Shown here: piece after piece, positions 23,302 to 32,503 of the stretch | Position numbering within the stretch: the first letter of the stretch is position 1 | Layout: each line of letters opens with the position of its first letter | DNA from: Kribbella albertanoniae | Lineage (GTDB): Bacteria; Actinomycetota; Actinomycetes; Propionibacteriales; Kribbellaceae | Length of the DNA: 36,808 nt | Direction: 5' to 3' | Assembly (NCBI RefSeq): GCF_004348455.1 | Contig: NZ_SMKA01000055.1 | Location: forward strand, 1 to 36,808 | Program-made: the position numbers and the translations under genes | Notes under the pieces: model-generated | Seen by the model: only the letters and a program-made list of their open reading frames with translations | Database searches by the model: none | What the model was told of the DNA's origin: nothing

Positions 23302-25995
23302 TTACGGAACCTGAGCTAGTCCGCGCCTATTCGACAGCAGGATTGCATCCTTCTTGTTAGCACTGTGACGCAGACTGCTCAGGACCGCATGCTCGGTTTC
23401 GGGTGTCCAGAAGATCCGCAGACGCTCGCGTGCTCTTGTGATCGCCGTGTAGAACACGTTGTGCGAGATGTCGTCCTCGTTGGCGTCAGTGATCACGACC
23501 TTGACTGAATCGTATTCGAGACCCTGAGCCTTGTGAATCGACACTGCGTAGGCAACTTGGAACGGTACCGCTCCAATTGTCGAGTCATCATCGTCATCGC
23601 CATTTCCGCGCTCGTAGACGTCGAACTGAACCGTCGAATCCTTTATATAGCGAAGCTGACTACCATCGACATCGAAGGCAGTCACTGGTCGATTGAGAGA
23701 TATATCGAACTGGATCCTTCCCGGGAATGCTTGGATAGCGATGATTTTTCCTTTTAGGTTGTTGTAGATAAATGGCCTGAACCTGTCCGTATCGCCGAAC
23801 AACACTGGATCGCCAACCTTGTAAATCGAGGCACCCCAGTCGGTGGCCGCACCGGGGTTGCTGCTCTGAAGGAAGCGATTGACGTTGTTGATACCGTAGA
23901 GTCCGTCGTAGTTCAGGCAGAGGATGATTTCATCGTCGGCCTGTGCGCGGAAGAGAGACGCGTCGAGTACCGTGCAGTAGGCATTTCGGGCAAGAGTCTC
24001 TGCAATATCGTCTTTCAACTCACGAACGGTCGACCACAAGTCCATGAGGTTCGCGCTCTTAGTTCTGAACGGAGTCTTGAGCTCGAACACCGCCGTTGCG
24101 GGAATGAAGGATCGAGCGAGCCCGAACCAGTTGCCGAACTGAATCGATTCGATCTGGAAGATGTCGCCTACCAAAACTAGGAGCTTGAAAGATGTTCGGT
24201 CAAGCACCTTGAGCAGGTCAGAGTTGCTGACCGTACTACACTCATCGATGACTAGGACATCGTAGTTCGTGACGTCCGTGCGTCTGATATGGCTACTAAT
24301 AGTGCGAAAGGTAGAGCTCTGGGCTGTGACTCGGCGCTCCAGGTTGTCGACGGCCGGATTCGTGTGAGCGAGAAAGAGCTTCTCGCTGGCACTGAAGTAG
24401 TTGGCGATGAGGCCAACCATTGTCGACTTTCCGGTGCCGGCGGCGCCGTAGATCAGGGCAACCTGCGAGTCGATGAACAACTCATAGAGCGCCTTCGCCT
24501 TGAGTGGATCATCGGGGGCAGGAGCTGTATTCGCAAGCCATTGTCTAACAGCACTCTCGTAGCCGGCGACACCCGTTGCCGCATGCTGCTGCAACTTCTC
24601 GATGATCGCGACAGTGCCATCCTCATAACCCGCGAGGAAAACGTGCCCCTTGTCCTTGAGTAACTTCCGAGCAGTGTGCTTGTAGTACAACTTGCGATTG
24701 TAGGTTGCGATCAACTGGTCGACGTCACCGAGATCTTCCAGATCCGCTACTGGGGTATAGAGCATGCCGCGATCTTCGACGTTGTTCTTCACACGACGTG
24801 CGAGGAGTTCATGAGTGCGCTTGCTGGCATCCAGACTCTCGGCGAGATCAGTGAACCGCGGATTGTGCCCGTACAGCGAGGTACAAAAGGGCATGCTATC
24901 GAATGGCTTGCACCCGAACTCCAGGTTCAGATTCGACAGCACACCGCAGGTTTCAGGTGCGTACTGCAGTTTGAGGAACTGATTGTTCATCCGCAGCATC
25001 AAATAACGGAGGACGTTGCCGCCCGGGACCTCCGCCTGGATCATGGAACGCGCCACATCGAGCACAGAGAAGATTTGCGGTTCCCGCGATCGCTGCGTTA
25101 CCCAGTTCTTCACTTGCGCATACTGGGCATCATCCATGTCGATTATGTCCAGCAGGTTCGATGATGTTGCAGTCAGATACTCCATCAAGTTGCGGTACTC
25201 GGAGCGGCCAGTCGACACTCTAATCGACCTACCAAGAATCCGCGCGAAGTTGTCGAACTCACAAGGACGGATCGACACCTCCCATTCGCGGACGATCATG
25301 ATCGGCATGGTCTGCCCGAGAACTTCGATCGAATCGCTTTCGAGCGTCAGATTGGCCGCATACCTATCGGTGATGTCGATGTCAGTGAACCCGATGATGC
25401 GATCGAACTTACTTACCCGATTGACGGCATTGTAGAAGGTGATTTCGTAGTATATTTTCCCATTCACATAAAATGGCCGCACCCCGTGAATGTAGTACCG
25501 AGCCCTCCGAGCAGTACTCGGCGGCAACGTCCGCGCGGCCACGATCCGCTCCGAGATCTTCTGGTGGTACTCCTGAAGCGACGGATCGAGATCGACAGGA
25601 AAGTCCTCTAAGTTCGCCAGGATGTCGAGCTTGAGCTGAGTGCGAGCCAAGTCCCGAGCCCGGTGCAGATAGCCGTAGTACTTAAGCATCAGCCGCTCTG
25701 AGGGATCGCCTCCCATCGTGTAGTGCGAAGCGCTGATCTGCAGCAATTTGTGGAATCGTTTGAGGAAGTTGAGTCTGCCGTTTGCGCCGACATAAGCGAT
25801 CGCTGAACCAACAGACGCGTACTGGAACTCCGCGTCTCCGATACCTACGTGGAGTCGGACCACGAGGCCCTCGACCAGGTTGCGCAGCTGGCTGAGGATA
25901 TTTTGCGCCAGAAGCGCTCTATCATGTCGCAGCGTGGCAATGTTCGACGAAATCGCGCCTGCGGCGCTGATAATCTGCTCGTCTACGGTGCCCAC
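23302..25995 (-). CDS. Large SF1 helicase with unfamiliar N-terminal half (probable defence protein)
   Basis: An 897-residue protein. The C-terminal 380 residues are a RecD/UvrD-like superfamily 1 helicase. Walker A GAAGTGKST is at about 517-525, the Walker B LVIDECSTVS at about 582, LVGDIFQIESIQ (motif III) and PFRTKSANL follow, VSIHKAQGLEYDSVKVVIT is motif V and YTAITRARERLRIFW motif VI. The N-terminal 510 residues are not a domain I can name. They begin with a helical segment (DEQIISAAGAISSNIATL, then QNILSQLRNLVEG), and the middle part is beta-rich. The GTG at 25995 is chosen because GGGGGG lies 6 bases upstream; the frame opens at 26130. The gene has markedly more A+T and codons such as ATA and TTT than neighbours, a sign of transfer. 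It stands alone, stop facing the S66 peptidase. Confidence 0.8.
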   Translation of the reverse strand: MGTVDEQIISAAGAISSNIATLRHDRALLAQNILSQLRNLVEGLVVRLHVGIGDAEFQYASVGSAIAYVGANGRLNFLKRFHKLLQISASHYTMGGDPSERLMLKYYGYLHRARDLARTQLKLDILANLEDFPVDLDPSLQEYHQKISERIVAARTLPPSTARRARYYIHGVRPFYVNGKIYYEITFYNAVNRVSKFDRIIGFTDIDITDRYAANLTLESDSIEVLGQTMPIMIVREWEVSIRPCEFDNFARILGRSIRVSTGRSEYRNLMEYLTATSSNLLDIIDMDDAQYAQVKNWVTQRSREPQIFSVLDVARSMIQAEVPGGNVLRYLMLRMNNQFLKLQYAPETCGVLSNLNLEFGCKPFDSMPFCTSLYGHNPRFTDLAESLDASKRTHELLARRVKNNVEDRGMLYTPVADLEDLGDVDQLIATYNRKLYYKHTARKLLKDKGHVFLAGYEDGTVAIIEKLQQHAATGVAGYESAVRQWLANTAPAPDDPLKAKALYELFIDSQVALIYGAAGTGKSTMVGLIANYFSASEKLFLAHTNPAVDNLERRVTAQSSTFRTISSHIRRTDVTNYDVLVIDECSTVSNSDLLKVLDRTSFKLLVLVGDIFQIESIQFGNWFGLARSFIPATAVFELKTPFRTKSANLMDLWSTVRELKDDIAETLARNAYCTVLDASLFRAQADDEIILCLNYDGLYGINNVNRFLQSSNPGAATDWGASIYKVGDPVLFGDTDRFRPFIYNNLKGKIIAIQAFPGRIQFDISLNRPVTAFDVDGSQLRYIKDSTVQFDVYERGNGDDDDDSTIGAVPFQVAYAVSIHKAQGLEYDSVKVVITDANEDDISHNVFYTAITRARERLRIFWTPETEHAVLSSLRHSANKKDAILLSNRRGLAQVP

Positions 25996-26552
25996 GATGC
26001 GCCCCCCGCTGTAGCTTCGGTTCCGATGAGCAATGCCTGCATTACGCCTCTCCCCCAATAGAACTCGGTTAGTGCGGCGCGCTTGGTTCCCGCTGACCAC
26101 GTCGGGGTTCGTCCCCGACACCTCAATCACGCACCGCGGGCAACCTTCATATACACACTCGCAGCACTACACGTCTGTCCTATCGCAGGCTCACTACCCA
26201 GCGTTACACAGGGACACGTTAGGTCCTCTACCCGCAGTCTCTGATCTGTAGAGATCTCAGCAGGCATCCCAACATGGCAGGTGGCCCGGCCAACCTTCCG
26301 AGAAGCCGTAAGGCTTCCCGACCGCGCGAGCAATTGTCGAACGAGGACATAGGTTCTCTCTGACCTGCAGTTCTGACTCCATAATCTTTCACTGCTGTTC
26401 AGCACCTGGCAGCGTCACCCAGCAGCGACAGACCCAGCGCCTACGCTCAGTCGGCGCCAGTCGGCCGGCCGACACAGCGATACGTCGCGCGGATCGGGCG
26501 GTGATGACGTAGCGTGATTGATGATTCACGATCGCACAAGGGAGGCTGCGGC
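25996..26552. other. Intergenic region of 557 bases between divergent defence genes
   Basis: No gene is supported here on either strand. It must contain the promoters of the leftward helicase (GTG 25995) and the rightward TcmP gene (GTG 26553). Visible structures are a small hairpin GAAGCC-GTAA-GGCTTC (26302-26317) and a dyad GATCT-GTAG-AGATC near 26243-26256. Local composition is somewhat A+T-richer than the average of the window. Confidence 0.5.
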
Positions 26553-27665
26553 GTGACCGACATGCTCTGGAAACTAGAACCGGCCACTGCAGCGAAGCAT
26601 GGGCTCTACAGGCGTTACCTCGACGCTTGGTGGCCAATCATGCTGCAGCCAGCTCAGGGCGGATACCGGCAGCGTCGAGTTACCTACCTTGACGCATTTG
26701 CTGGCCCAGGACGTTATCTCGGCGGCGAAGATGGCTCACCGCTCTTCGTACTCGACCGCCTTCTTCACCACACTGCGGTCGAACGGATGCAACTGGCACG
26801 TGAACGCGTTCGATTGATCTTCATCGAGAAGGACCGGGCTCGCTTCGAGCACCTGTCCAAAGAGCTAGTTGCGCGGTTCGGCGGTCTCGACGCGCTGCCG
26901 GTCACGGTCATCGTCCGCCACGGTGATGCCGCCCGACTCACCCTTCCGTTGCTCAGCGAATTCGACGCGTGGTCTCACCCGATCATGGCCATATTCGATA
27001 GCTGGGGCAATGTGAACGTCCCGCTGTCGCCTGTAGTCACCCGGATCGCACGCAACCAGTCCAGCGAGGTGGTCGTCACGTTCGGCCCGAACTGGTTCAG
27101 TCGCCGAGAAGGCGAGAACCCAGATGAGCTGGACGACGTTTTCGGTGGCCCGCAGTTTTGGCGTCCCTCCGATCCGAGTCAGGCAACAGACGAACGTTGG
27201 CGTACTTGGCTTGAGACCTACCGTGCCGCATTGCGCCGGGCGGGCTTCGCCTATCAGCTGCAGTTCATGGTCGTGCCAGGTTCGGGGCAGCCACTCTTCC
27301 TGGTGTTCGGCACGAACCACAAGAGCGGCGTCGGGGCTATGAAGGACGCCATGTGGAGTGTTGACGGTGCCGGCGGCATGCGGTTCCGCGATCCACGTGT
27401 CAAGGGCGCGGTACCGATCGGCCAGATGGATCTCTTCGACTCCCAAGGGGTCGTCGACCCGGAGCTTCTCGAGCTCGTACACCAACACCTGGAAGACAAG
27501 CCGCTCACCACACTGGCGGAACTCGGAGAGTGGCTCCTGCTAGAGACCGCTCGATGGCGCAGCATGCACGCCAGCATCGCCGTACAGCACCTCCGCGATG
27601 AAGGTCAGGTCATGATCGAACCGCCTCGCCGGATCACGAGAGCTAGTACGATCCGGCTCGCGTGA
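26553..27665 (+). CDS. tcmP: TcmP: three-Cys-motif partner protein, methyltransferase-like
   Basis: A 370-residue protein of the three-Cys-motif partner family. It has a Rossmann-type SAM-binding start (VTYLDAFAGPGRYLGGEDGSP, about 43-63), then LIFIEKDRARFEHL and a third strand with PIMAIFDSWGN. A C-terminal winged-helix-like domain (TTLAELGEWLL, AVQHLRDEG) follows. Family members sit beside the three-Cys-motif protein, as here on the opposite strand 11 bases away; the biochemical role is not established. The GTG at 26553 has GGAGG 7 bases upstream. The frame opens at 26514, and the ATG at 26562 is an alternative. Confidence 0.85.
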   Translation: MTDMLWKLEPATAAKHGLYRRYLDAWWPIMLQPAQGGYRQRRVTYLDAFAGPGRYLGGEDGSPLFVLDRLLHHTAVERMQLARERVRLIFIEKDRARFEHLSKELVARFGGLDALPVTVIVRHGDAARLTLPLLSEFDAWSHPIMAIFDSWGNVNVPLSPVVTRIARNQSSEVVVTFGPNWFSRREGENPDELDDVFGGPQFWRPSDPSQATDERWRTWLETYRAALRRAGFAYQLQFMVVPGSGQPLFLVFGTNHKSGVGAMKDAMWSVDGAGGMRFRDPRVKGAVPIGQMDLFDSQGVVDPELLELVHQHLEDKPLTTLAELGEWLLLETARWRSMHASIAVQHLRDEGQVMIEPPRRITRASTIRLA

Positions 27666-27676
27666 ATGGCTCTTGA

Positions 27677-28432
27677 TCAAACCGCCACGTGGCCGGAGCG
27701 TTCAGGCATTCCATCCCACGTTTCTCCGTCGAGGTCACGTCCGCCAGCCTTCGGCGTCCGACCTCCCCACTGCTTGAAGAAGAACGGTACTCCTTGCGCG
27801 ATTGACTGGTCGCGGATCTCACGGACCCAGCCGGCGTCGATTGGACGCGCGTTCGGCCCGGACTCACCGCCGACGATCACCCAACCGATTCCCGAGAGAT
27901 CCAGTTCAGGCAACGGCCCAAGGAGTGGCTCTAGCGACAGGAATCGTACGCCTGCTTGGACCATCTTGAGGTCATCGATCCGGTGAAGCTCATCAGCAGA
28001 CTCGACTGAGGTTCCGACCCATACATTCTCCGGCCACTCGATTCGACTCGACAGCAGCCGGAGACGACGAGCTCGCTTTGTCAGCAATTGGTATGTGTGT
28101 TGCGGAGTATCCCGCATAGTCTGGACCACCTGCTGAACGAAGCTCAGCGGCACTTTGGCATGGAACAAGTCCGACATCGAGTTCACGAAGACAATGCGGG
28201 GCTGTCTCCAGCGTCGAGGCACATCGAGCGAGTCCGGATGGACTGCGAGCCCAAATCCTGGCCCACTCGTGCGAGGGTCACCATCGGTCTGATACTTCGC
28301 AGACCCCATCGCCTTCAGTCGCTTCGCCAACGAGAGCGCGTAACAGTTGTCGCAACCGGCCGAGATCCGATCACATCCGGTCGACGGGTTCCAAGTCGCC
28401 TCGGTCCATTCGATACTCGATCGATCGCTCAA
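27677..28432 (-). CDS. Three-Cys-motif protein of the Gp37/Gp68 (DUF5131) family
   Basis: A 251-residue protein beginning with the family signature SIEWTEATWNPSTGCD. C20, C27 and C30 (CX6CX2C) give the three-cysteine motif, which suggests a radical-SAM-like iron-sulfur site although the spacing is not CX3CX2C. TIM-barrel-like strands follow: IVFVNSMSDLFH, YQLLTKRARRL, VWVGTSVES, FLSLEPLLGPL, WVIVGGESG and FFFKQWGG. Members occur in phages and defence regions, usually with TcmP. The start is a TTG at 28432, preceded by GGGGAGG, 4-5 bases. It is convergent with the TcmP gene, 11 bases between stops. Confidence 0.88.
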   Translation of the reverse strand: MSDRSSIEWTEATWNPSTGCDRISAGCDNCYALSLAKRLKAMGSAKYQTDGDPRTSGPGFGLAVHPDSLDVPRRWRQPRIVFVNSMSDLFHAKVPLSFVQQVVQTMRDTPQHTYQLLTKRARRLRLLSSRIEWPENVWVGTSVESADELHRIDDLKMVQAGVRFLSLEPLLGPLPELDLSGIGWVIVGGESGPNARPIDAGWVREIRDQSIAQGVPFFFKQWGGRTPKAGGRDLDGETWDGMPERSGHVAV

Positions 28433-28649
28433 CGGTCCTCCCCTGACCTCACCCTACAGAACGGAACAGGGCGCGGTAGGTCACACCATCCTTGAGTCCG
28501 GTCGTGCAGAAATGGGTGTTCCCTCATACCGTCGATCGCGGGCGATCCACGCGCACTTCGTCACGGATCACTACCAACGGGCTGGCTCGCATCAACCACC
28601 GACAGCTTTGTTCTTCGCCAGACTGACGCGTGGACGAACTGGTCAGTCC

Positions 28650-28997
28650 CTAGCTCTTCTCCGGGGCTTGACCATGAACTTCCTGTGCCGGGAAGCGAGC
28701 CGAGGAGCCGGCCAACTTGCGGTGGGCTGCTTCGGCCAGGTCGATGTTGAGCACATCAGCCAGGCGAACGAGGTACAGGAGGACGTCGGCCAGTTCTTCG
28801 CCGGCGCGTTGGTGGAGGTGGCCCTCGTGGGCGCGATTGGCCGCGGTGTCGGCGGGAAGCCATTGGAAAAGTTCGGCGAGCTCGCCGACTTCGCCGGTCA
28901 GGGCGAGGATCAGGGACTTCGGGTCGTGGAACTGGGCCCAGTCGCGTTCCTCGGTGAAGGCGCGCATGCGGTCTCGGAGCTCGATCAGATCAGACAC
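28650..28997 (-). CDS. MazG-like nucleotide pyrophosphohydrolase
   Basis: A 115-residue all-alpha NTP pyrophosphohydrolase of the MazG-like/RS21-C6 group, which hydrolyses (d)NTPs to (d)NMP and pyrophosphate. The magnesium-binding ExxE-D/E pair is visible: ALTGEVGELAELFQW (first two helices) and GEELADVLLYLVRLAD (third helix), with a final helix NIDLAEAAHRKL. The GTG at 28997 begins the conserved N-terminus (SDLIELRDRMRAFTEERDW); its ribosome site is weak, and the frame opens at 29096. A role in defence or in nucleotide cleaning is suggested only by the neighbourhood. Confidence 0.85.
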   Translation of the reverse strand: MSDLIELRDRMRAFTEERDWAQFHDPKSLILALTGEVGELAELFQWLPADTAANRAHEGHLHQRAGEELADVLLYLVRLADVLNIDLAEAAHRKLAGSSARFPAQEVHGQAPEKS

Positions 28998-29145
28998 GCC
29001 GCGAGCATGACACGGGTCTTGCTCGTGGCGCTCGCTGGGTAGAGTCGGGGGCGCGGCCCGACAGGCTTCCGCCGAGCGCTTGCGTTCACAGGACATGCCC
29101 CCACCCGCACGACCTTAATTCGTGCTGCCTGTGGGGGCCTTGCTC

Positions 29146-31035
29146 GTGACGCTGTTCCGTCAATCCGGTTCCGGGTTCGTAATGCTGACCCTTGAACAGC
29201 AGTTCGCGCTGAGGATCGCTGAGCAGATGGTCTTCCACACCGGGCGCCGGGCAGCGCCGTCAGAGATGCGGTCGTGGGAGCGCAGCCTGCCGGTTCTTGC
29301 GCAGGACTTGGAGCAGGCCGGGCTCGGCAAGGTCGAAGTACTGGTTGAGCACCACCTTCCGCTGACCTCGAAGCGGGCCGATGTCGTGCTGGCCGGTCGG
29401 CACCCGAAGACGGGCAAACCGTCGTACGTCGTCATTGAACTCAAGCAGTGGAGTCGTGCCACCGCCTGGGACGACGACCGGGAACTCGTTCTGATCGATG
29501 GGTTTCCGAACTCGCCGCGGTTGCACCCTGTTGCACAGGTGCGCGGGTACTGCGAGTACCTCACCGACTTCGCCAAGTTCTTGGACGGCGAGCCAGATGC
29601 AGTCGCTGGCGCGGCGTACCTGCACAACGCCATGGCTGAGGCGGACGTGCGGGATCTCTACGACTACCCGCAGGACAACCGAGGACAGCTCTTCACCGGT
29701 GCGAGCCGTGACAAGTTCATCGAGTTCCTCCGCGACCGGCTCGACCCCGATGTCCCAGGGAGCCCGTACGCCGACCAGCTGATCAACTCCGCAGTTGCGC
29801 CATCCAAGCAGTTGCTCGCAGTCGCCGCAGACGAGGTTCAGCGCCGCGAGCAATTCGTCCTGGTCGCCGAGCAGAAGCTGGCGCACTCGATGGTGTTACA
29901 CGAGGTTGAGCGTGCGCGGAGCGCCGACAGCAAGTCGGTAGTCATCGTCACCGGCGGACCAGGCAGCGGCAAGAGCGTGATCGCTCTTTCGCTCCTCGGT
30001 GATCTGGCACGCAAGGGACGCAGCGTTCTCCATGCAACGGGCTCGCGGTCGTTCACCCAGACGCTCCGCAAGGTGGCTGGGAATCGGCAGCCTCGCGTCA
30101 AGAAGATGTTCAAATACTTCAACCAATTCATGGATGCAGAGCCCAACGATCTCGACGTACTGATCCTGGACGAGGCGCACCGCATCCGCGAGACCTCGGT
30201 CGACCGCTACACCAAGGCCGAATTCCGGACGGGACGACGACAGGTCGACGAGCTGATCGCCGCTGCGCGCGTCCCGGTGTTCCTGCTCGATCAGTACCAG
30301 GTGGTGAAGCCTGGAGAGCTCGGGACAGTCGAAGAGATCCGTCAGTACGCCGCTGACCTCGGGCTCCCCGTTCACCTGATCGAACTCGATGCGCAGTTCC
30401 GCTGCGGTGGCAGCGAGGAGTACATCCAGTGGGTCCAGCACCTCCTCGGTCTCGCGGAGGGCGAGCCGACCGCATGGCAGGGTGACCCAGCGTTTGATGT
30501 TCGAGTTGCCGACACCCCCGAGGCCATGGAGTCGTTTCTCCAAGAAAAGGTCAAGGCAGGGTACGGCGCACGAATGTCCGCGGGCTACTGCTGGCCATGG
30601 AGCAAGCCTCGCCCCGACGGAACCCTCATCGCGGATGTCCAGATCGGCGGCTGGTCACGTCCCTGGAACGTGCAAGGAGACCGCATGGTGGGAGAAGCCC
30701 CGCCGGCTGCACTGTGGGCCACCGACCCGAACGGCTTCGGCCAGGTCGGGTGCATTTACACAGCTCAGGGCTTCGAGTACGACTGGAGCGGCGTCATTCT
30801 CGGCCCGGACCTCATCTGGCGCGACGGACGCTTCACCACTATGTGGGACGCCAACAAGGACCCGGCCTTCCGCAATCGGAAGTCCATCGACGACGCGACG
30901 TTCGACCGCCTTGTTCGCAACACCTACAAGGTCCTCCTGACCCGAGGCATGAGCGGCACGGTTCTCTACTCCCCCGACCCCCAAACCCGAGATGCCCTAC
31001 ACACACTCGTGACAACCACACACCGGCAGGCTTAG
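29146..31035 (+). CDS. Nuclease-helicase: PD-(D/E)xK domain plus DUF2075 helicase
   Basis: A 629-residue protein. The N-terminal 200 residues carry a PD-(D/E)xK nuclease core. KRADVVLAG gives D79 and SYVVIELKQW gives E98 and K100, with conserved RSWERSLPVL upstream. From about residue 230 comes a DUF2075 P-loop helicase related to SF1 and to schlafen group III. Walker A GGPGSGKS is at 270-277, DEAH at 342-345 (LILDEAHRIRE), then LLDQYQVVKPGE, DAQFRCGGSEEY and the late YTAQGFEYDWSGVILG and VLLTRGMSGTVLY. The GTG at 29146 is chosen because GGGGG lies about 8 bases upstream and the family N-terminus fits; the frame opens at 29122. The fusion suggests cleavage of foreign DNA or RNA. Confidence 0.85.
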   Translation: MTLFRQSGSGFVMLTLEQQFALRIAEQMVFHTGRRAAPSEMRSWERSLPVLAQDLEQAGLGKVEVLVEHHLPLTSKRADVVLAGRHPKTGKPSYVVIELKQWSRATAWDDDRELVLIDGFPNSPRLHPVAQVRGYCEYLTDFAKFLDGEPDAVAGAAYLHNAMAEADVRDLYDYPQDNRGQLFTGASRDKFIEFLRDRLDPDVPGSPYADQLINSAVAPSKQLLAVAADEVQRREQFVLVAEQKLAHSMVLHEVERARSADSKSVVIVTGGPGSGKSVIALSLLGDLARKGRSVLHATGSRSFTQTLRKVAGNRQPRVKKMFKYFNQFMDAEPNDLDVLILDEAHRIRETSVDRYTKAEFRTGRRQVDELIAAARVPVFLLDQYQVVKPGELGTVEEIRQYAADLGLPVHLIELDAQFRCGGSEEYIQWVQHLLGLAEGEPTAWQGDPAFDVRVADTPEAMESFLQEKVKAGYGARMSAGYCWPWSKPRPDGTLIADVQIGGWSRPWNVQGDRMVGEAPPAALWATDPNGFGQVGCIYTAQGFEYDWSGVILGPDLIWRDGRFTTMWDANKDPAFRNRKSIDDATFDRLVRNTYKVLLTRGMSGTVLYSPDPQTRDALHTLVTTTHRQA

Positions 31036-31159
31036 GGCGGATCACGTCGATTCGGCGGTATCCCGATCGGTGAGGACATTGGGCCAGGCAGCGGGATGCC
31101 TGTGATGCCGGACGGACCTTGCAGCGCGTGCGGCAGCACTGTTTGAGATCTCGCAGCCG

Positions 31160-31193
31160 TCGTCCGATGGACGACCCCCTCTGGCCAGAGGGA
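31160..31193. terminator. Two adjacent hairpins after the DUF2075 gene
   Basis: GTCGTCC-GAT-GGACGAC (31160-31176) is followed at once by the 16-bp perfect palindrome CCCTCTGGCCAGAGGG (31178-31193). They lie 125 bases after the nuclease-helicase stop and 118 before the next start, so they probably end the upstream transcript; a binding site for the Crp-like regulator is an alternative. No other gene is seen in 31036-31310. Confidence 0.5.
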
Positions 31194-31310
31194 ACCTGCG
31201 GTCCGGTTGGTCGTGAGAGGACCAGGCGCGACACGCCGTTCCCATCGCACGAGTCGTCCCAGTCCACTTACGGTGAGTGACGTTCGCGGGAAGCTAGCAA
31301 CTGGGGGGTC

Positions 31311-31790
31311 ATGGCTAACGATGCGACAGAGACTGCGTGGCGTCTGCACGGATTGCTGATCGACTGGATTGCCAAGGCAGACGGCAAAGCAGGACAGGCC
31401 CTGTTGGTGCAGTCCGCGGTGCTCGGCGCACTCGGAATCTTCGGAAGCCCGACAGCGACCCGATCGGGCCCCTCGAGCATTCTGGTTCCGGTGGGGGCGG
31501 CCTTGCTCGTCACGGCTGCGGCATGTTCCGCGCTTGCCATCGCGCCGATACTTCGCTCAAAGAAAGCCGCCAGGACCGGCGACGAGATCGCCTACTTCGG
31601 ACACTTGCGCTCACGCACGCGGGAGCAGCTCGAGCGGGACCTATTGGAATCCGACCTGCTGCCGATGCTCAGCGGGCAGCTGATTGTGCTGAGCGACATC
31701 GCCTGGTCGAAATTTCGCTGGGTGCGGCGCTCTCTGCTACTCGGCATCGCGGGAGCTGTCGTTCTTGTCGCTGCCGCCGTCGTGGGTTGA
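31311..31790 (+). CDS. Pycsar-effector-like membrane protein (DUF5706 type)
   Basis: A 159-residue protein matching the short membrane effector of Pycsar anti-phage systems. It starts with an amphipathic helix and the family signature LLIDWIAKADGKAGQALLVQ. Two hydrophobic segments follow (about 33-46 and 59-80), then a cytoplasmic loop (GDEIAYFGHLRSRTREQL, a family hallmark IYFG-like stretch) and LSDIAWSKFRWVRRSLLLG leading to a final membrane helix (about 138-157). In Pycsar such proteins damage the cell membrane after cCMP or cUMP is produced. GGGGGG precedes the ATG. The last base of its stop is the first base of the ATG of the Crp-like gene, so the two are translationally coupled. Confidence 0.75.
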   Translation: MANDATETAWRLHGLLIDWIAKADGKAGQALLVQSAVLGALGIFGSPTATRSGPSSILVPVGAALLVTAAACSALAIAPILRSKKAARTGDEIAYFGHLRSRTREQLERDLLESDLLPMLSGQLIVLSDIAWSKFRWVRRSLLLGIAGAVVLVAAAVVG

Positions 31791-32488
31791 TGGTATCCAT
31801 GCGGCAGCGACGGAACTTCCGCGATTCGGTGACCGACGAGATTTGGAACGAACTGCTACTCCTCGGACACCGGAAGCTGTTTCGACCAGGCCACATTCTT
31901 CTGCATCAAGGCGCCGATGCCTCGTCCGTCATCGTCCTGACCGAAGGCATCGTCAGGGTATGGCAGAGCGACGATCAGGGACGAAGTCTGACCATGACTT
32001 TGCGCGGCCCTGGTGAGGTTCTCGGAGAGTATGGTGTGCTCCTCGAGCGACGCCGCTCCGCGAGTGTTGCTGCCTCCACCCGCTGCGCGGGACACACAGT
32101 GTCTGCCGCAGCCTTCCAGCGGTTCGCTGAGCGACATCATCTGACAGCAACAGTTCTCCAGCTCGCCGTTGAACGCCTCGAACAGCGAGAACACCTCGAT
32201 GCCGGCCTGGCACATCTACGACCCGAGTCCAGGCTGGCTGCAGTCCTCGTCGCCTTGGCCGCTGAGGTGGGGAGTCCCTCGGCCGAAGGCATCCGCGTAG
32301 ACCTCGGGATGCCAAGAGAACATCTCGCCGTGATGGCGTCGATGAGTCGCTCGCTCGCGTTGCAGGTTCTTCGCCAACTGCAGGCTGCGGGCTTGGTGCT
32401 GCCGGGCCGCCAGCATGTCACCATCGTCGATCTTCCGAAGCTGACCGCCGTGGCCGCCGGAGAGTCCGTTCAGGGGCTCAAGCCGTGA
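31790..32488 (+). CDS. Crp/Fnr-type cyclic-nucleotide-responsive regulator
   Basis: A 232-residue transcription factor. The N-terminal cNMP-binding beta-barrel (about 25-140) has HRKLFRPGHILLHQGADAS, IVLTEGIVRVWQSDDQGRS and the phosphate-binding cassette GEVLGEYGVLLERRRSASVAA, which keeps the GE and RRSAS pattern of cyclic-nucleotide binders. A long dimerisation helix (VLQLAVERLEQREHLDAGLA) leads to the winged helix, with GIRVDLGMPREHLAVMASMSRSLALQVLRQL. The ATG at 31790 overlaps the effector stop (TGATG); ATG 31799 is possible. Lying between a Pycsar-like effector and a cyclase-like gene, it may sense the nucleotide made by that cyclase. Confidence 0.85.
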   Translation: MVSMRQRRNFRDSVTDEIWNELLLLGHRKLFRPGHILLHQGADASSVIVLTEGIVRVWQSDDQGRSLTMTLRGPGEVLGEYGVLLERRRSASVAASTRCAGHTVSAAAFQRFAERHHLTATVLQLAVERLEQREHLDAGLAHLRPESRLAAVLVALAAEVGSPSAEGIRVDLGMPREHLAVMASMSRSLALQVLRQLQAAGLVLPGRQHVTIVDLPKLTAVAAGESVQGLKP

Positions 32489-32503
32489 CCTCCGTCACCG
32501 ACC

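Noticed and set aside
22677..23360. 227-codon plus-strand frame
   Set aside because: Arg/His/Pro-rich shadow of the S66 peptidase gene.
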